Below, one piece after another: positions 1 to 10,717 of a stretch of DNA of 64,000 nucleotides (position 1 is its first letter; every line of letters starts with the position of its first letter). Under the pieces are notes generated by a model, which saw only the letters and a list, made by a program, of their open reading frames with translations, did no database searches and was not told the DNA's origin. The position numbers were made by a program, and so were the translations under genes. This DNA is from Daucus carota subsp. sativus (taxonomy: Eukaryota > Streptophyta > Magnoliopsida > Apiales > Apiaceae), in assembly GCF_001625215.2 (NCBI RefSeq), contig NC_030383.2:53626380-53690379 (forward strand). The letters are read 5' to 3'.

Positions 1-180
1 ATACTCATCAGTACTAATAATAACGAGAGAGCGAGAGAGACAGAGAGAGAGAAAGAGGGAGAGGGAGAGAGAGAGAAAGGATCAGACCAAAACACGAAGC
101 TGGAGCTCAAGTTGCTTTTGCTTGTGTTGCTGTTGCTTGTGCTTAAGCTCATTGAGTGCCTCTTTGTTTGGACCCAAAAG
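1..180. repeat. GA-rich microsatellite, possible 5' leader of an off-window gene
   Basis: Positions 24-80 are an imperfect (GA)n tract. Read on the minus strand it is a CT-rich tract like those common in plant 5' leaders, so a minus-strand gene may start just left of the window. No coding sequence is visible here. The leader reading is inference. Confidence 0.4.
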
Positions 181-1319
181 GGCCCTTCTTATTAAATACT
201 CCGTCTTGCCCTCTTTTTACTACCAATAAAATATTATTTTTTTATATGTGTGCTCTGTAAATTACTTATCAAACTCTATTTGTACATGGTTTTATTTCCA
301 CGACTGCACTGAAAATGACTATCACTGTATGTAATAATATTAGTATGTGAAAGTGACTGTATGAAGAGGTTGTGTACTAACAATGGCGGAGATTAATTTT
401 TATGTTTATGAGAGAGGTGATGCACAAAAGATACGAAATTATATAAAGTAGTGCTAAAATACAAGATATTACGTTTGGATTATTAACGCTTGGGAGAACA
501 TTTTGCCTTGGTGGCATATTCGAGGTATCTCACTTTTGTAGTACATTTTATAACGTCTTTTTGCAATACATAAAAAAATTATATTTTATTTTATTCAAGT
601 CAAATATATATATATAAGTTAAAATCATGGTTTGAATTTTCTAAGGGCTTGTATAGCATAATTTAAAAGAAATGTGTATTGTTTCTAAATGAGAAATTCA
701 TTATAAGTAAAAGTAACTTTTATTTTATGTGTTTGGATAAATTTTTAGTGTTTACAACTTATTTGGTATAAAAATTATTAATATAATATTAAATTTTATA
801 AATCATCTTTTAAAGTGGTCATGTACATTTATGTAAATTAAAATTTCAAAAATAAACATAAGTTACTAAAAAAATTAGGATTTTCAAATTCTTATGATTA
901 TAAATCGTAAATTGACTTAGGCAACTTTAAAAAAAATGATAGATAATTTATAATGTTTAATCAAAAATTAATTTCCTCAAAAACTCAAATGGACATGTAA
1001 AAGAGGACAGAGGCTATATAGTCTCAACTTTTCGATCGAAAATACGTAGAGTAACATGAATAAATTTCATGTACTCCTCCGCCCAACAATACAAGTCTCT
1101 TTTGAAAGAAATTATTGTCCCATAATACTTGTCCACTTTTAGTTTCCAATGCAAATACATTGATGTTATCCCAAAATTAACCTTTTTAGAAATTGTATAA
1201 CAATTAATGAGGGTTGAATAAGAGTCTACATTCATGCATTTATTAAGGGGTACAAGTGGGAAAATATTATCTAATTAATGTTTTCTTAATATGCGTAATT
1301 GTTCTAAAAGAGACTTAGA
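181..1319. other. AT-rich intergenic DNA with weak MITE trace
   Basis: No supportable gene. Around 1071-1310 there is a faint terminal-inverted-repeat pair: a TACTCCTCC-type start and AAGTCTCTTTT, answered by AAAAGAGACTT near 1307. This suggests a decayed Stowaway-like MITE. The rest is AT-rich with no readable structure. Confidence 0.3.
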
Positions 1320-1680
1320 GTCAGTTTGGGAGTGCTGTTAAAAATTGATGTGCTGTCAGAAAAAATGCTGCTAAAATAAGTGTTGTTGTAGAAATCAGAT
1401 AACTGTTTGGTAATTTTTTGATATTTACTTATTTTGAGTTATAATATAAAAAAAAATAATGATTTTGGTGAGGTTTTATAATGAAATCTATAACAGCATT
1501 CTGCAAAAGCTGAAAAGCAGCTTTTTCTAAAAGCATGGGAGGACCTGCTTTTTCTAACAGCAGCTTTTCAGATAAAAGCTGCTGTTCGAGAAAGCTGCCT
1601 TTAGATTTACCAAACAGTTTTACACCTGTTTTTTAGCAAAAAGCTGCTGTTGCTGTCTGCAACAGCTTGTAGGACGGATG
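1320..1680. mobile_element. Foldback-type non-autonomous element (decayed)
   Basis: The stretch is full of self-complementary words: repeated AGCTGCT/AGCAGCT blocks, AACTGTTTGGTAA near 1402 and its complement TTACCAAACAGTT near 1608. It can fold on itself. No target duplication was recognised, so the family (hAT-like is likely) is uncertain. Confidence 0.35.
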
Positions 1681-2290
1681 GAGTAGCATGCTTTCACTAA
1701 GCAATAAGCATGTTTTGGTAACCGGTTGATTACTATAAGACACTCCCCGAACAAGTGAATAGTAAACTGATCTCTCAAATACATAATGTTATAAAATATT
1801 GTAATTGAAATTTTTCGTTGAAAGCATTGTTTGGAGATTAATTGGATAATTGAGAATAAATATTCAGAATTTATTAAACTTTATGCTTTAATTATATATA
1901 TATATATATAATATTAATAATTCTAATATAATCAAAATAACAAATATTTATATACCAAAACAAACATGTATGTATATTAACACAGACAAAAAAATACATA
2001 TTTTTAAGTATTTTGCATAATTACATGACGTAATTTAATAAAAAAAATCGTATATCATGCAGCAATTAATCGCCGACTTATACAACACTATTCACAGGCT
2101 TTTCACTGTCATCAAACCAGCCTAATGAAAGATTTGGCAGAAATCTTGATGATGTGCTAGTGGATCTTGGATAAATTAAATTAAGATGAAATTGGTGGAA
2201 TCAAAGGTATCTCTGTCTAAATTCCGGAAATTTTAAATGATATGTTGTAATTCAAAGGATTATATGATGATTTGGTCCTTCCAGTTACTA
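1681..2290. other. AT-rich intergenic DNA
   Basis: Contains a short (TA)n tract near 1893-1910. I see no gene, RNA or clear element boundary. Confidence 0.4.
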
Positions 2291-3120
2291 GCTTAAAACA
2301 GGATTTGTCATTTGTTTGATGATTTGACTAAACTAAATCAATTAAATAGTGTTTGTGGAAAATCGCCTTCTACTGTTACTCTTAACTCAAGGACACATCT
2401 CTTGTTTAAGGTGTGTCGTGCAAACATATGTCCATGCATAGGAAATTGTTCTATCATGTCTTGTCAAAATATTGTTATCATGTCTTTTTTGTTCATAGAG
2501 CGTAAGTTTGATGTTACGGGTTTGATCCCCAAGAATATGATGGATTGTATAAAGATGAAACATAAGGCTCATTCTTATGATTTGCTTCTTATAAGAATTT
2601 CTAAATATTCTCGTGTTAAGTTAGATAATCGGGATAAAGTTGATGCTTCAGAGTTTTTTGAATCTGTTAGTCTTGCTCACTCTAGTATCCGGGTTAATGA
2701 TCTTAGTGAACTCAAGAGAATTTCACTACCTCCACCACTAGCTCCGCGATGTCTACCTCCAGCCAATCGGATTCTATATCTGCTGACCTAGACTACTTCA
2801 GATGTATCAAAAACTAAAGACCCTTTATTCTGAGGTCAAACATGATCTTGCAGATACTCTCAAGGTCTCTGAGCTGAAAGTAATTAATACTGATCTTACA
2901 AAGATGCACACCGAGTTACTCAACAGGACTCTTCGTGTCAAGACATGCATGGCTGCAATTAAGGGTGCTATTCACCTCCTCTCAATACAGTTAATCCTGA
3001 ATTAAATAAGAATTTTTTGGTGATCAAGGGGGAGCTAATTTCAGGAGATGCTTGATTCAGGAGGAGGGTCAGAGTAGTAATATTTTAATTTTCTATCAGA
3101 CTAAGTTTTGTTTTGTGTTT
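2290..3120 (+). mobile_element. Copia-type retrotransposon 3' internal remnant
   Basis: Two open frames (2312-2791, 159 aa; 2802-3005, 67 aa) read on the plus strand but match no cellular gene I recognise. The second is helical and rich in Leu, Lys and Glu. They are followed at 3026-3035 by a purine run AAGGGGGAG, the usual look of a copia polypurine tract. I infer the 3' end of a large copia element, possibly of the SIRE type that has an extra frame after pol. There is no intact pol, so it is a relic. The family assignment is tentative. Confidence 0.35.
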
Positions 3121-3202
3121 TATGTGGTTCAGACTTGGTTTGCACTACAACAAAGTCAGGTATTTACGATGGAAATTAAGTCTTAAATTTGTCATAAGTT
3201 CC

Positions 3203-4085
3203 TGTTATTTTACACAGTACTTGAAGAAAGTAGAAGGGGGGTTGAATACAATCTTTTGCAAACTAAAAGACTCAAGAACAAGCACACACAAATTTGCAGT
3301 AAAGAAAACAACACCAAGTATTTATATATACGGGTGGATTGTTTGATCTACCCATGAAAATATATTAAGAAGAAATATGTGGATTTTACAAACTCACAGC
3401 TGCTGGTTTTCAACACTAGAACCCTAAGAAATCTCTAACTTTGCTAATGTTTCGAATAGTTCAAATATTGCTACTAACTTGGTTATATATTCCAAATTTA
3501 AAAAGTTAACTAGAATACAAGAATTGCACTTTAAACTAAATTTTGTTGCATCACATTTGTCTTATGCATGTCTTCTAAATTGTCTTCATCTTTGACTGAT
3601 CTTCTTGATTTAATCTAGGTTGCATTATATAAAACAAATGTGTTTCTTCTTCTTCATTATTGTCCTAAGTAGGCTTCCATGTCTATATTAGTGAAATCAA
3701 CTCATGTGATCTGTCAGATGAAGCACGGGTCGTTTTCAACGGATGTAGACTCATCCATTGAAATATGCCTCATCCGTTAATTAATTTACAAGATCCATCC
3801 ATTGACTGGTTTGCATAACCCATCCGTTGAGATCTCGAACACTCATCCATTGAGAAGCTTACAGCCTTCATCTATTGACATGTTGGTGATACATCCGTTG
3901 ATCATCCTTCACTTATATAAAATTACATGGCATTGGATATTTACAATTAGCCATCATATTCAATCTATCCGTTGATATATCTCAAAACGATACTAACATT
4001 GATTTCAACTGATAAATGGATAAAATATCTAACTAGAACATGTTACATTGTATTATGTTATCATCAAAACTAGTGAATCTTAACC
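3203..4085. mobile_element. Probable solo LTR (copia-like) inside the CACTA-like element
   Basis: The segment starts TGTTA and ends TAACC, close to the usual TGTTA...TAACA. It is flanked by GTTCC and GTTCT, a near-perfect 5-bp duplication. It contains the phrase AGAAGGGGGGTTGAATACA, often seen in copia LTRs, and a cluster of CATCCGTTGA-like decamers at 3720-3990. No internal coding region is attached, so a solo LTR left by recombination is the simplest reading. The exact borders are inferred. Confidence 0.45.
3720..3990. repeat. Dispersed decamer array CATCCGTTGA
   Basis: The word CATCCGTTGA or one-base variants (CATCCATTGA, CATCTATTGA, CAACGGATG) occurs about ten times in 270 bp at irregular 20-35 bp spacing. 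It lies inside the putative LTR. The repeated words differ from the AT-rich sequence between them. Confidence 0.6.
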
Positions 4086-4269
4086 GTTCTTAATTTACGA
4101 CGGAATTTTTCTCTCATTTTTGCTCAAGTAGTAATTCGAAAAAACGTCACAATTTTTCACAAGTGTCGTAAGTATGTCCAAGCATCGCAAGTTTTACCTG
4201 GTGGGACCCACATTTTCACTAAAATAATAGCTAAACTTACGACGCTTAATTAGTTCGTTATGAGATTGA

Positions 4270-5060
4270 GAATTTACGACCGAATTTGACTACAAAATCC
4301 ACGCATCAAATAAAAGTCATGTTTTTTTAAATTTATTCTAATCAATATTAACATGTTACAATAACATCCGTACGGTTGGATCGTCCAAAATGATTTTTAA
4401 AAATCATTTGACCGCATTCGTACAAAATCCACACAACAAAGAAAAGGCATATTTTTTAAAAATTTATTTTATTCCATATTAACATGTTACGATAAAATCC
4501 ATACGGTGGGATCGTCCAAAGTGATTTTTAAAAAACTAGTTTCATGTTTCGGATAAATATGTCATTAAAGGCTAATTAATTTGACCGCATTTGACAACAA
4601 ATCCACACATCAACTAAAAAGCATATTTTTTTTATAATTTATTTTATTCAATATTAACACGTTGCAATATCATTTGTACAGTTGGATCGTCCAAAATGAT
4701 TTTAAAAATAATAGTTTCATGTTTGGTATAAGTATGTCATTAAAGGCTAAGTAGTTTGACCGCATTTGACTACAAAATCCACACACCAAATAAAAGGCAT
4801 ATTTTTAAAAAATTTATTTTAATCAATATTAACACGTTATAATAACATCTGTACGGTTGGATTGTAAGGTTGGATTGTACAAAATAATTTTTTAAAAAAT
4901 AGTTTCATGTTTTGGGAAATTATTTCATTAAAGACTAAGTACTTTGACCGCATTTGACAACATAACACACCAAATAAGAGACTTTTTTTTTTAATCATTA
5001 TTATCATGTTACAATAACATCTGTATGGCAGGATCGCCTAAAATACTTTTCTGAAAAATA
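4270..5060. repeat. Tandem repeat of 135-185 bp units
   Basis: A phrase meaning TTTGACCGCATTTGAC, then AAATCCACACA, a T-run, TTAACA-GTTACAATA, and GGATCGTCCAAAATGAT recurs with starts near 4276, 4409, 4579, 4757 and 4941. Copies have diverged and vary in length. The array forms the interior of the CACTA-like element. Confidence 0.65.
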
Positions 5061-5759
5061 GTTTTATTTTTCGGATAATTTTAAATAGGTGAATTTACGA
5101 CTGAATATAAATAATTGTAATAAGTTTTAATACAAAAACGACATCATTTTCAGGATTGAAATTTTTTTGATTATGTTTTGAATAAAGGAAAATATTTATA
5201 TAAGTGAATTCACCATAGAATACTATAGTCGTCGTAAGTTTCAACACAATTTTTTAAATTATTTTAAATAAAAATATATTTAAATAAGTAAATTTACGAT
5301 AAATTGGATTTTCGTTGTAAAAAGTTACGACGGAATCCAACTTTCTGTCGTAAGTTGAGCACCCAGAAAGTCTTAAACGGTCGTGTTTGTGGTAGTGATG
5401 CCTGTGTTTTGATTTAATCAGCAAGTATTTAAATTGTTGGTTGATTTTGAGCCAAACATGTTTGAGTTGGTTTAACTTATTTTTTTTTTTTTTTTTTTTG
5501 AATATGAGAATAAATCTCAACGAGAATCGGCAATTCACCGTGATAATTCTTTCATTCAAGAAAACTTATTATCTAACCGTCGGACATGCAAGATGACCGG
5601 AGAAATTTAGACAATAAAACTTTAATGTCCGAAAAGAAAACCGGCCTTCTTCCAAGAATCCTGAAAATAAAACAATAGAGACAAAAAGAATATAAGTCGA
5701 TATATTTAACAGATTACATCAAAATATTCCCACAATCATGATAACTCATGATTGAGACA

Positions 5760-5965
5760 ATTAAGCTCTTAATTAAGGCATAATAATAAAATATTAATAT
5801 CCTTAATTAAGACACAATTAACGCCCTCAAATAAGGCCCAATTAACGCCCTCAATAAAGAGGCATAATTTACGCCCTCAATAATTGAGGCACAATTTATG
5901 CCCTCAATAAAGAGGCATAATTAACGAGGCACAATTACCGCCCTCAATTAAGGCATAATTAGCGC
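5760..5965. repeat. Minisatellite with GCCCTCAATAAAGAGGCATAA-like unit
   Basis: Units of about 25-32 bp built from CGCCCTCAATAA, GAGGCATAA and TTAACG repeat about seven times. Each unit carries a small internal complementarity (CCCTCAAT / ATTGAGGC). No coding role is visible. Confidence 0.6.
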
Positions 5966-6258
5966 GCTTTCCTTTCTGTAACCGGATCCCGTCCTGAAAC
6001 CGCCGTCACCGCCACCATCGGCCACCACCGCTATGCTATCGATCAAGTTGCCTCGTCGTATGCGAAGCGAACAACGAAGCGTATCACATGTAACATGAAA
6101 ATCGCCCAAAACACCAAAAACCAAACAAAACACAGGGATTAAACAAACAAACAAATACACACAAACAAACAAGATTAAAATCAACATCTTTCGCAATTCC
6201 ACTCAAAATCATGAGAAAAAGAGAAAATATTGTAAATAATTGTAATAGAAAGGCATAC

Positions 6259-6340
6259 CAGTTGAGCCATGAGGAACCCCATAGGATTTGAAAGTCGGAG
6301 CAGTATCATGTGACAAACCCATCTTCTCAAAGGCTTTTGT
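6259..6340 (-). pseudogene. Exon-like gene fragment, unrecognised
   Basis: On the minus strand an 82-nt open stretch follows a TTTCAG acceptor (6341-6346) and ends at a GTATGCC donor (6252-6258). It reads TKAFEKMGLSHDTAPTFKSY then GVPHGST. I do not recognise the family. No adjoining exon is convincing on either side, although a GC-richer stretch at 5970-6060 (minus) might be one. It may be a fragment carried by a transposon or part of a small unannotated gene. Confidence 0.3.
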
Positions 6341-6379
6341 CTGAAATAATCCCTGTAATCTGACTTTTTACATATTTTG

Positions 6380-7170
6380 CAATCACAGATATTTCAAGAT
6401 TGTGGACACAGAAAAAAAATGAGTTGTTGTAAAAATGAAACAAAAGGAGTGCAAATTGAGGAAGAAGAAGAGCCAATACGAATGGAACAGCCCCAGAAGT
6501 TCTGTATGTTCCCTAAAGCCACAATCTTTAACTTCAAATCCAACACCCATCTCTCAAAAATGATTCAGCTAGATTAAAAAACAATAAGAACTAACAAAGA
6601 CCCATAAATCAGATTGATTAGTCCATATGAATAACAAGATTAAGTGTATACTTTAGAGTGGTACACTTGTGATTGTAATGTGATTTTATCCGATCAATCA
6701 TACCATGTGATGAAATTTCTCAAATTTGAAGTATGACATACATGTTATATTAATGCATTCATATCATATAAAGATTAATGATAAATATATTGTATTTGTG
6801 TATATTTATGACGTTGAATAAATTCCAAATTTTATCAATTAAAATTTTCATTTTTTTTTTTGAAACTAATTAAAATTTTCATATTATAATACAAATTTAA
6901 TTATAATAATTCTATATTTACTTTTTATTATAACTATTAAGAATACATTTGAATTGGTGCATAATTAACATATTACATGAAAATAGAAAATTATTATATA
7001 TTCTAACCAATTATAATAATTTTAGTTAAAAGATGTGGTTTTGAATAGATGTTATAATTTTAGAGAAAAGGTGAATCGTTCTTATTGATTGCTAACATAT
7101 AAGTATTTCCTTGTTATGGAAGGTTATACTCTCTTGGTATATTAGGTTCTTAGGAATTAGAAAAATTGGT
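6380..7170. other. AT-rich intergenic DNA
   Basis: A 66-codon open frame at 6377-6577 has no recognisable domain and overlaps what would be an intron of the exon-like fragment, so I do not call it. The rest is AT-rich without visible structure. Confidence 0.35.
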
Positions 7171-7177
7171 CGGTTTG

Positions 7178-7345
7178 ATTTTTTTTTTTTTTTTGAGATA
7201 AAACGCAATTGCATTAGATTAAATCATTAATGAGTACATCAGACAGGAAATTCGGAGCAACATCACTCCATTCCTATAAGTCTGGCATAGAATGAGACAC
7301 TCTTGCTAACACATGAGCAACCTCATTCGCAGATATAATATATAT
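7178..7345 (-). mobile_element. 5'-truncated LINE tail with RNase H-like remnant
   Basis: On the minus strand, about 45 residues resemble the tail of the RVT_3/RNase H-type domain found in plant LINE-derived proteins: an N-E-V-A-H-V-L-A-R core, then W-S-D-V-A-P and a late D. They include one in-frame stop. They are followed by a poly(A) tail, seen as the T-run at 7178-7195 on the plus strand. Truncation at the 5' side with an A-tail is typical of LINE insertion. Confidence 0.55.
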
Positions 7346-7471
7346 GAAGTTAAATCGATAGAAGTGCGAGGAGGTGGGTAACTCTAACTTTTTCATGTTT
7401 TATGAGTATTCACATTTTTATAAGAATTTCTTTAATAATCATAATTTTACATATTTACTGGATATATGAAC

Positions 7472-7729
7472 TTACTCAATATTTATGTCAACCAAATCAC
7501 GTCTTAATCTCTTGTGGATCTTGTCTTTATTGGGGACATATATCCTAGAGCAAATAATCGCCCCGTTCAAGAATCCAAACATTGAATCCCCAGTATTGGT
7601 CCCAGGTCGTTGATTTGTTCTAGTAATTACTGGCGCTAACCTTGTGTTTATGTCCAGCAGTTGAATAGACTGAAATGAATCTGTTGGGTGATTTTGGAAC
7701 AAAAATGATTGAAATTCTTGAATATGCAT
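7472..7729 (-). CDS. Unrecognised 85-aa open frame
   Basis: An ATG-started open frame of 85 residues with mixed composition and no membrane segment or motif I know. It reads like ordinary protein (rich in N, Q, R and P) rather than low-complexity noise, and could be a fragment of a transposon protein or a decayed gene. There is no supporting promoter, intron or neighbour. Low confidence that it is expressed. Confidence 0.2.
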   Translation of the reverse strand: MHIQEFQSFLFQNHPTDSFQSIQLLDINTRLAPVITRTNQRPGTNTGDSMFGFLNGAIICSRIYVPNKDKIHKRLRRDLVDINIE

Positions 7730-8169
7730 GCTTCTTTTGATTCCACATTAATTAGAGATGTAGCAAGACCGTATTGTTAGATGCCTTATTCAAAATTAAG
7801 CTGCAGCTCGAGAATCACGGATAAGCCATATCCTATAAGAAAATTGTTGAGTTTATTTTCCGAGATGATTCTGACATAAAATATTAAAAATAAAATAAAA
7901 CAATCTAGGATTAATGATAACATTCATTTTCAGTACCCTGTTGCTGAAACGCAAAGGGCGTATAAAAAGTCTTTGCATCTCTACGTGGATGGCTTATCTT
8001 TATTCATTTGAAGAAGGGCAGGGCAGAAGGAGCTGAATACAATTTGCAAAAGCGAGAAGAACCAAGAGAAGTGCAAGTATAGAATTCATATTTATACAAA
8101 CTAGTCCAAATAAAACTTAATTATCTTTTTTCTACGTTTTTTTTGCAGCAAAAAAACCCATATAATATA

Positions 8170-8315
8170 GCGTCTGTTTGATTAGAGGGAGCATAAACTA
8201 ACTTTTAATAAAGTGAGAATGTTAGTTTCTCTCAGAAATTCTACTTCTTTTTATTCTAATCCATTTCTTTACTTTAATGAGTCACCTTTTAAAACTTGCC
8301 CAAACGGCCTGTGTT
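8170..8315. mobile_element. Possible hAT-like MITE upstream of the Kunitz gene
   Basis: A stretch beginning GCGTCTGTTTGATTAG and ending GCCCAAACGGCCTG has the look of short hAT-type elements (terminal GGCCGTTTGGGC). Terminal complementarity is imperfect and no 8-bp duplication was found, so this is weak. Confidence 0.3.
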
Positions 8316-8461
8316 ACCCGTCTAATTAACTAACGTGATCTTATCCATACAGACATAAAATATACTACTAGCCACCTTGGTTGTCTTCCAAGACCAAAAC
8401 ACTTCTATGCATGCACGTGTAAACAGAGTTATTAAAATCTCATCGTGTCACAAAATTTCTT

Positions 8462-8469
8462 TATAAATA
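8462..8469 (+). promoter_or_regulatory. TATA box of Kunitz gene 1
   Basis: TATAAATA lies 64 bp before the chosen ATG at 8533, leaving room for a leader of about 30-40 nt. It is the best TATA match in the near upstream region. Confidence 0.6.
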
Positions 8470-8532
8470 GGAAGCTTCTGCTACTGCAGTTTTATAAGTT
8501 TGCAGAATAATCAACACAAAAGTATTGATAGA

Positions 8533-9138
8533 ATGAAGAAAATTAGGCTATACATCCCATTCCTCCTTGTTGCTTTGTCAACTTGCTCTCTCGCTGCAGC
8601 GGACGCATCTCCTGATCCTGTTCGGGACATGGACGGTGATATACTCCGACCAGGTGTTGATTACTACATCTTGCCCGGTGTCCGAGGCATGGGAGGCGGT
8701 GTGACACTAGGCAGCACCAGGAATGAATCTTGCCCCCTCGACGTCGTCCAAGAAACATTTGAAACAGACAATGGAAACCTTCCCTTGTCATTCACAATGG
8801 TTGATCCCAAAAAAGGTGTGATACGTGAGTCAACTGATCTGAACGTCGAGTTCAATGGGGTAACCATTTGCATTCAGTCATTGGTTTGGAAGCTTGATAA
8901 CTACGATGGAGAGTACGTTGTTAGCACTCGTGGAGTCAAAGGGAACCCGGGAGCTGAAACTCTGGAGAGTTGGTTCAAGATTGAGAAATATTCGAATAAC
9001 TACAAGTTTGTTTACTGTCCAACTGTGTGTGATTTCTGCAAACCAGTTTGTGGAGATATCGGCATCTCGATCAAGGATGGTTTTAGAAGATTGGTTCTTA
9101 GCGATCAACCGTTCATGGTTATGTTCTTAAAGGTTTGA
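8533..9138 (+). CDS. Kunitz-type protease inhibitor (miraculin-like)
   Basis: This is a single-exon gene for a 201-residue secreted protein of the Kunitz soybean trypsin inhibitor (STI) family. Residues 1 to about 23 form a signal peptide (basic start, then a Leu/Val/Ala core). The mature chain opens with the family signature V-x-D-x-D-G-x-x-L-R, followed by Y-Y-I-L-P and a G-G-G turn. Six cysteines follow the miraculin-like pattern: one in ESCPLDVVQ, one in TICIQS, and four packed in YCPTVCDFCKPVC. I chose ATG 8533 because the open frame extends upstream only through non-ATG codons. A poly(A) signal AATAAA is at 9230. Members inhibit serine proteases or act in defence and seed storage; the target of this one cannot be told. 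It is a diverged, tail-to-tail paralogue of the gene at 13408-14010. Confidence 0.9.
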   Translation: MKKIRLYIPFLLVALSTCSLAAADASPDPVRDMDGDILRPGVDYYILPGVRGMGGGVTLGSTRNESCPLDVVQETFETDNGNLPLSFTMVDPKKGVIRESTDLNVEFNGVTICIQSLVWKLDNYDGEYVVSTRGVKGNPGAETLESWFKIEKYSNNYKFVYCPTVCDFCKPVCGDIGISIKDGFRRLVLSDQPFMVMFLKV

Positions 9139-9139
9139 A

Positions 9140-9640
9140 AATATTGCTGTGTTTATCGGATATTTAAAGTTGTCTTTGTAATTCATTTGAATGCAATGCT
9201 TGTATGAAACTTCACTTGATGTATAAATCAATAAAAAGTATTCTGTTGTTTTCTCTTAACTATCTGCTGTGCCGCTTCCCCTTGCACTTCCTAATGAGAC
9301 TTTCCCTGATTTACTCATAATTTCTGTTCATCAGAAAGTCAAATATTTTTTCTTAATTATCTTTGAACTAGAATATGTGATTGGGTCATCGAATATTTTA
9401 TGAGAAGTATGCTTAACTCAACATCTGTATATTAAGTTCGAAGCAGAGGACTCTAAAATTTAAAAAGATAGGAGCTCCAAATTGCATGCAAATGCAAGCG
9501 ATTAATTAAAAGCTAGAAATGATACAATCTGGGTTTGTAAGCGCCTATAATTTTTTCCCTTATGCAGGGCATTAAATTTTTTGTTATTTATGTTATATTC
9601 ATTTTTAAATATTTAATTTATTAAATTAAGTAAAATTGTG
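9140..9640. other. 3' flank of Kunitz gene 1, AT-rich spacer
   Basis: Holds the poly(A) signal at 9230-9235 and then AT-rich DNA. No gene or element border is visible. Confidence 0.4.
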
Positions 9641-10060
9641 TTCGAGCTTTGTTAACTAACGAGCCGAACACGAGCTTGTTCACGAACAATAAGAGCCGAG
9701 TCGAGTCGAGCCGAGCCGAGCCCGAGAAAAATAAGGTCAAACTGCTACTTGACTCTTAAAATAGCAAGTCAAATAAAATATTTAGTGTGTTTTATTATAT
9801 GTAAATATTCTCCTGATCGATTTGATATATTATATGTTGAATTCGGCGTTCAATAACATGTATATATTATGAAATTATCTTGAAAATATTGCATATTTTC
9901 GAGTTTTATCGAGCCGACCTCGAGCCGAACGAGTCCGAGCCGACCTCGAGCCGAACACACTAAAAGCTCGGCTCAAGCTCGTTTTCTTAAAGAACACATT
10001 TATGTGTTCGAGTTCGAGCTCGAGTTCTACTCGAGCTTGTTCGCGAACAGTTCTGCCCCT
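9640..10060. mobile_element. Decayed hAT-like element rich in CGAGC words
   Basis: Two clusters (9640-9725 and 9905-10050) consist of GAGCCGA, CTCGAGC and GTTCGCGAAC words in opposite orientation. The right side runs into CTGCCCCTAGAACAG, whose complement (TAGGGGCAG) is a common hAT-like start. This architecture equals the intact hAT-type elements at 26491, 44680 and 61968. No duplication is preserved at the left end. Confidence 0.45.
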
Positions 10061-10214
10061 AGAACAGCCCTAGAACAGATGAAGTAGAAATTCACAGGGA
10101 TCTATGAAGAAATTTCATAGTAGTTATTTAAGAAGAAATTTTAGAATAATTGATGAAGAGTTAATTCAGTTATATAGTATATAGATATATAGAGATGGCA
10201 AGACATTTGACAGT

Positions 10215-10470
10215 AGTGGTAGGTATAGCGCCAGTTTGGGAACCAGAAACAACATCTGCTTCTAACTTCTATTTTTCTTGACCCGTATGTGTAAAGAAGT
10301 AGAAGCATTTTTAAGAAGCTGAGACTGCTAGCTTATTTCTCACAGCTTCTGCTTCTTTTCCAAACATTTTATTAATTTATAATTTGTTTCTCACTTCTAT
10401 TTCACTTTTTTTATTTTAAACAAGAAGTCATTTTTTTTTTAAGTTTGACCAAACGGTCTCATAGTTTGAG
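10215..10470. mobile_element. Possible hAT-like MITE
   Basis: The segment starts GCGCCAGTTTGGGAACC and ends GACCAAACGGTCTC, with AGAAGCAG-type words mirrored inside. Ends are only partly complementary and no duplication was identified. Confidence 0.3.
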
Positions 10471-10717
10471 CCAAAGAGTTTTTGTGATACTAGATGCAGA
10501 CATGATATGACTGGTGTAGTTTAAGTGGAGAGTTTTTATGGTACTGGATGTACACGTGTTTCCACATTAGTAAAGACTTCTGTCGGCACATATGTCTTTA
10601 TGTTTTTAATTAATTAATTAATTGATATGTTTAATATTTGTTTAATTTGGACTTTATGTCAACTAAAGTATCATAAACACCATTCTCTCGTTACAGGTAA
10701 TATAGGATGGATATTTT

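Larger units (their letters stand above)
3143..5397. mobile_element. CACTA-like non-autonomous transposon with nested insertion
   Basis: The left end begins CACTACAACAAAG and the right end, read in reverse, begins CACTACCACAAAC, so the termini share CACTAC-ACAAA. Flanking triplets are TTG and ATG, which match at two of three bases. The subterminal DNA is dense in the word TTACGACGG/GTCGTAAG, as expected for CACTA subterminal repeats. No transposase is present. A probable solo LTR (3203-4085) splits the left part. The same subterminal word recurs near 41280-41490, indicating a second relic of the family. Confidence 0.5.

Noticed and set aside
3720-3990. Possible CRISPR-like array because of repeated decamers
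   Set aside because: The repeats are too short, irregularly spaced and within a plant retroelement; the host is a eukaryote.
8543-9130. Overlapping open frames of 69-82 codons on both strands inside Kunitz gene 1
   Set aside because: They are shadows of the Kunitz coding sequence and show no domain of their own.
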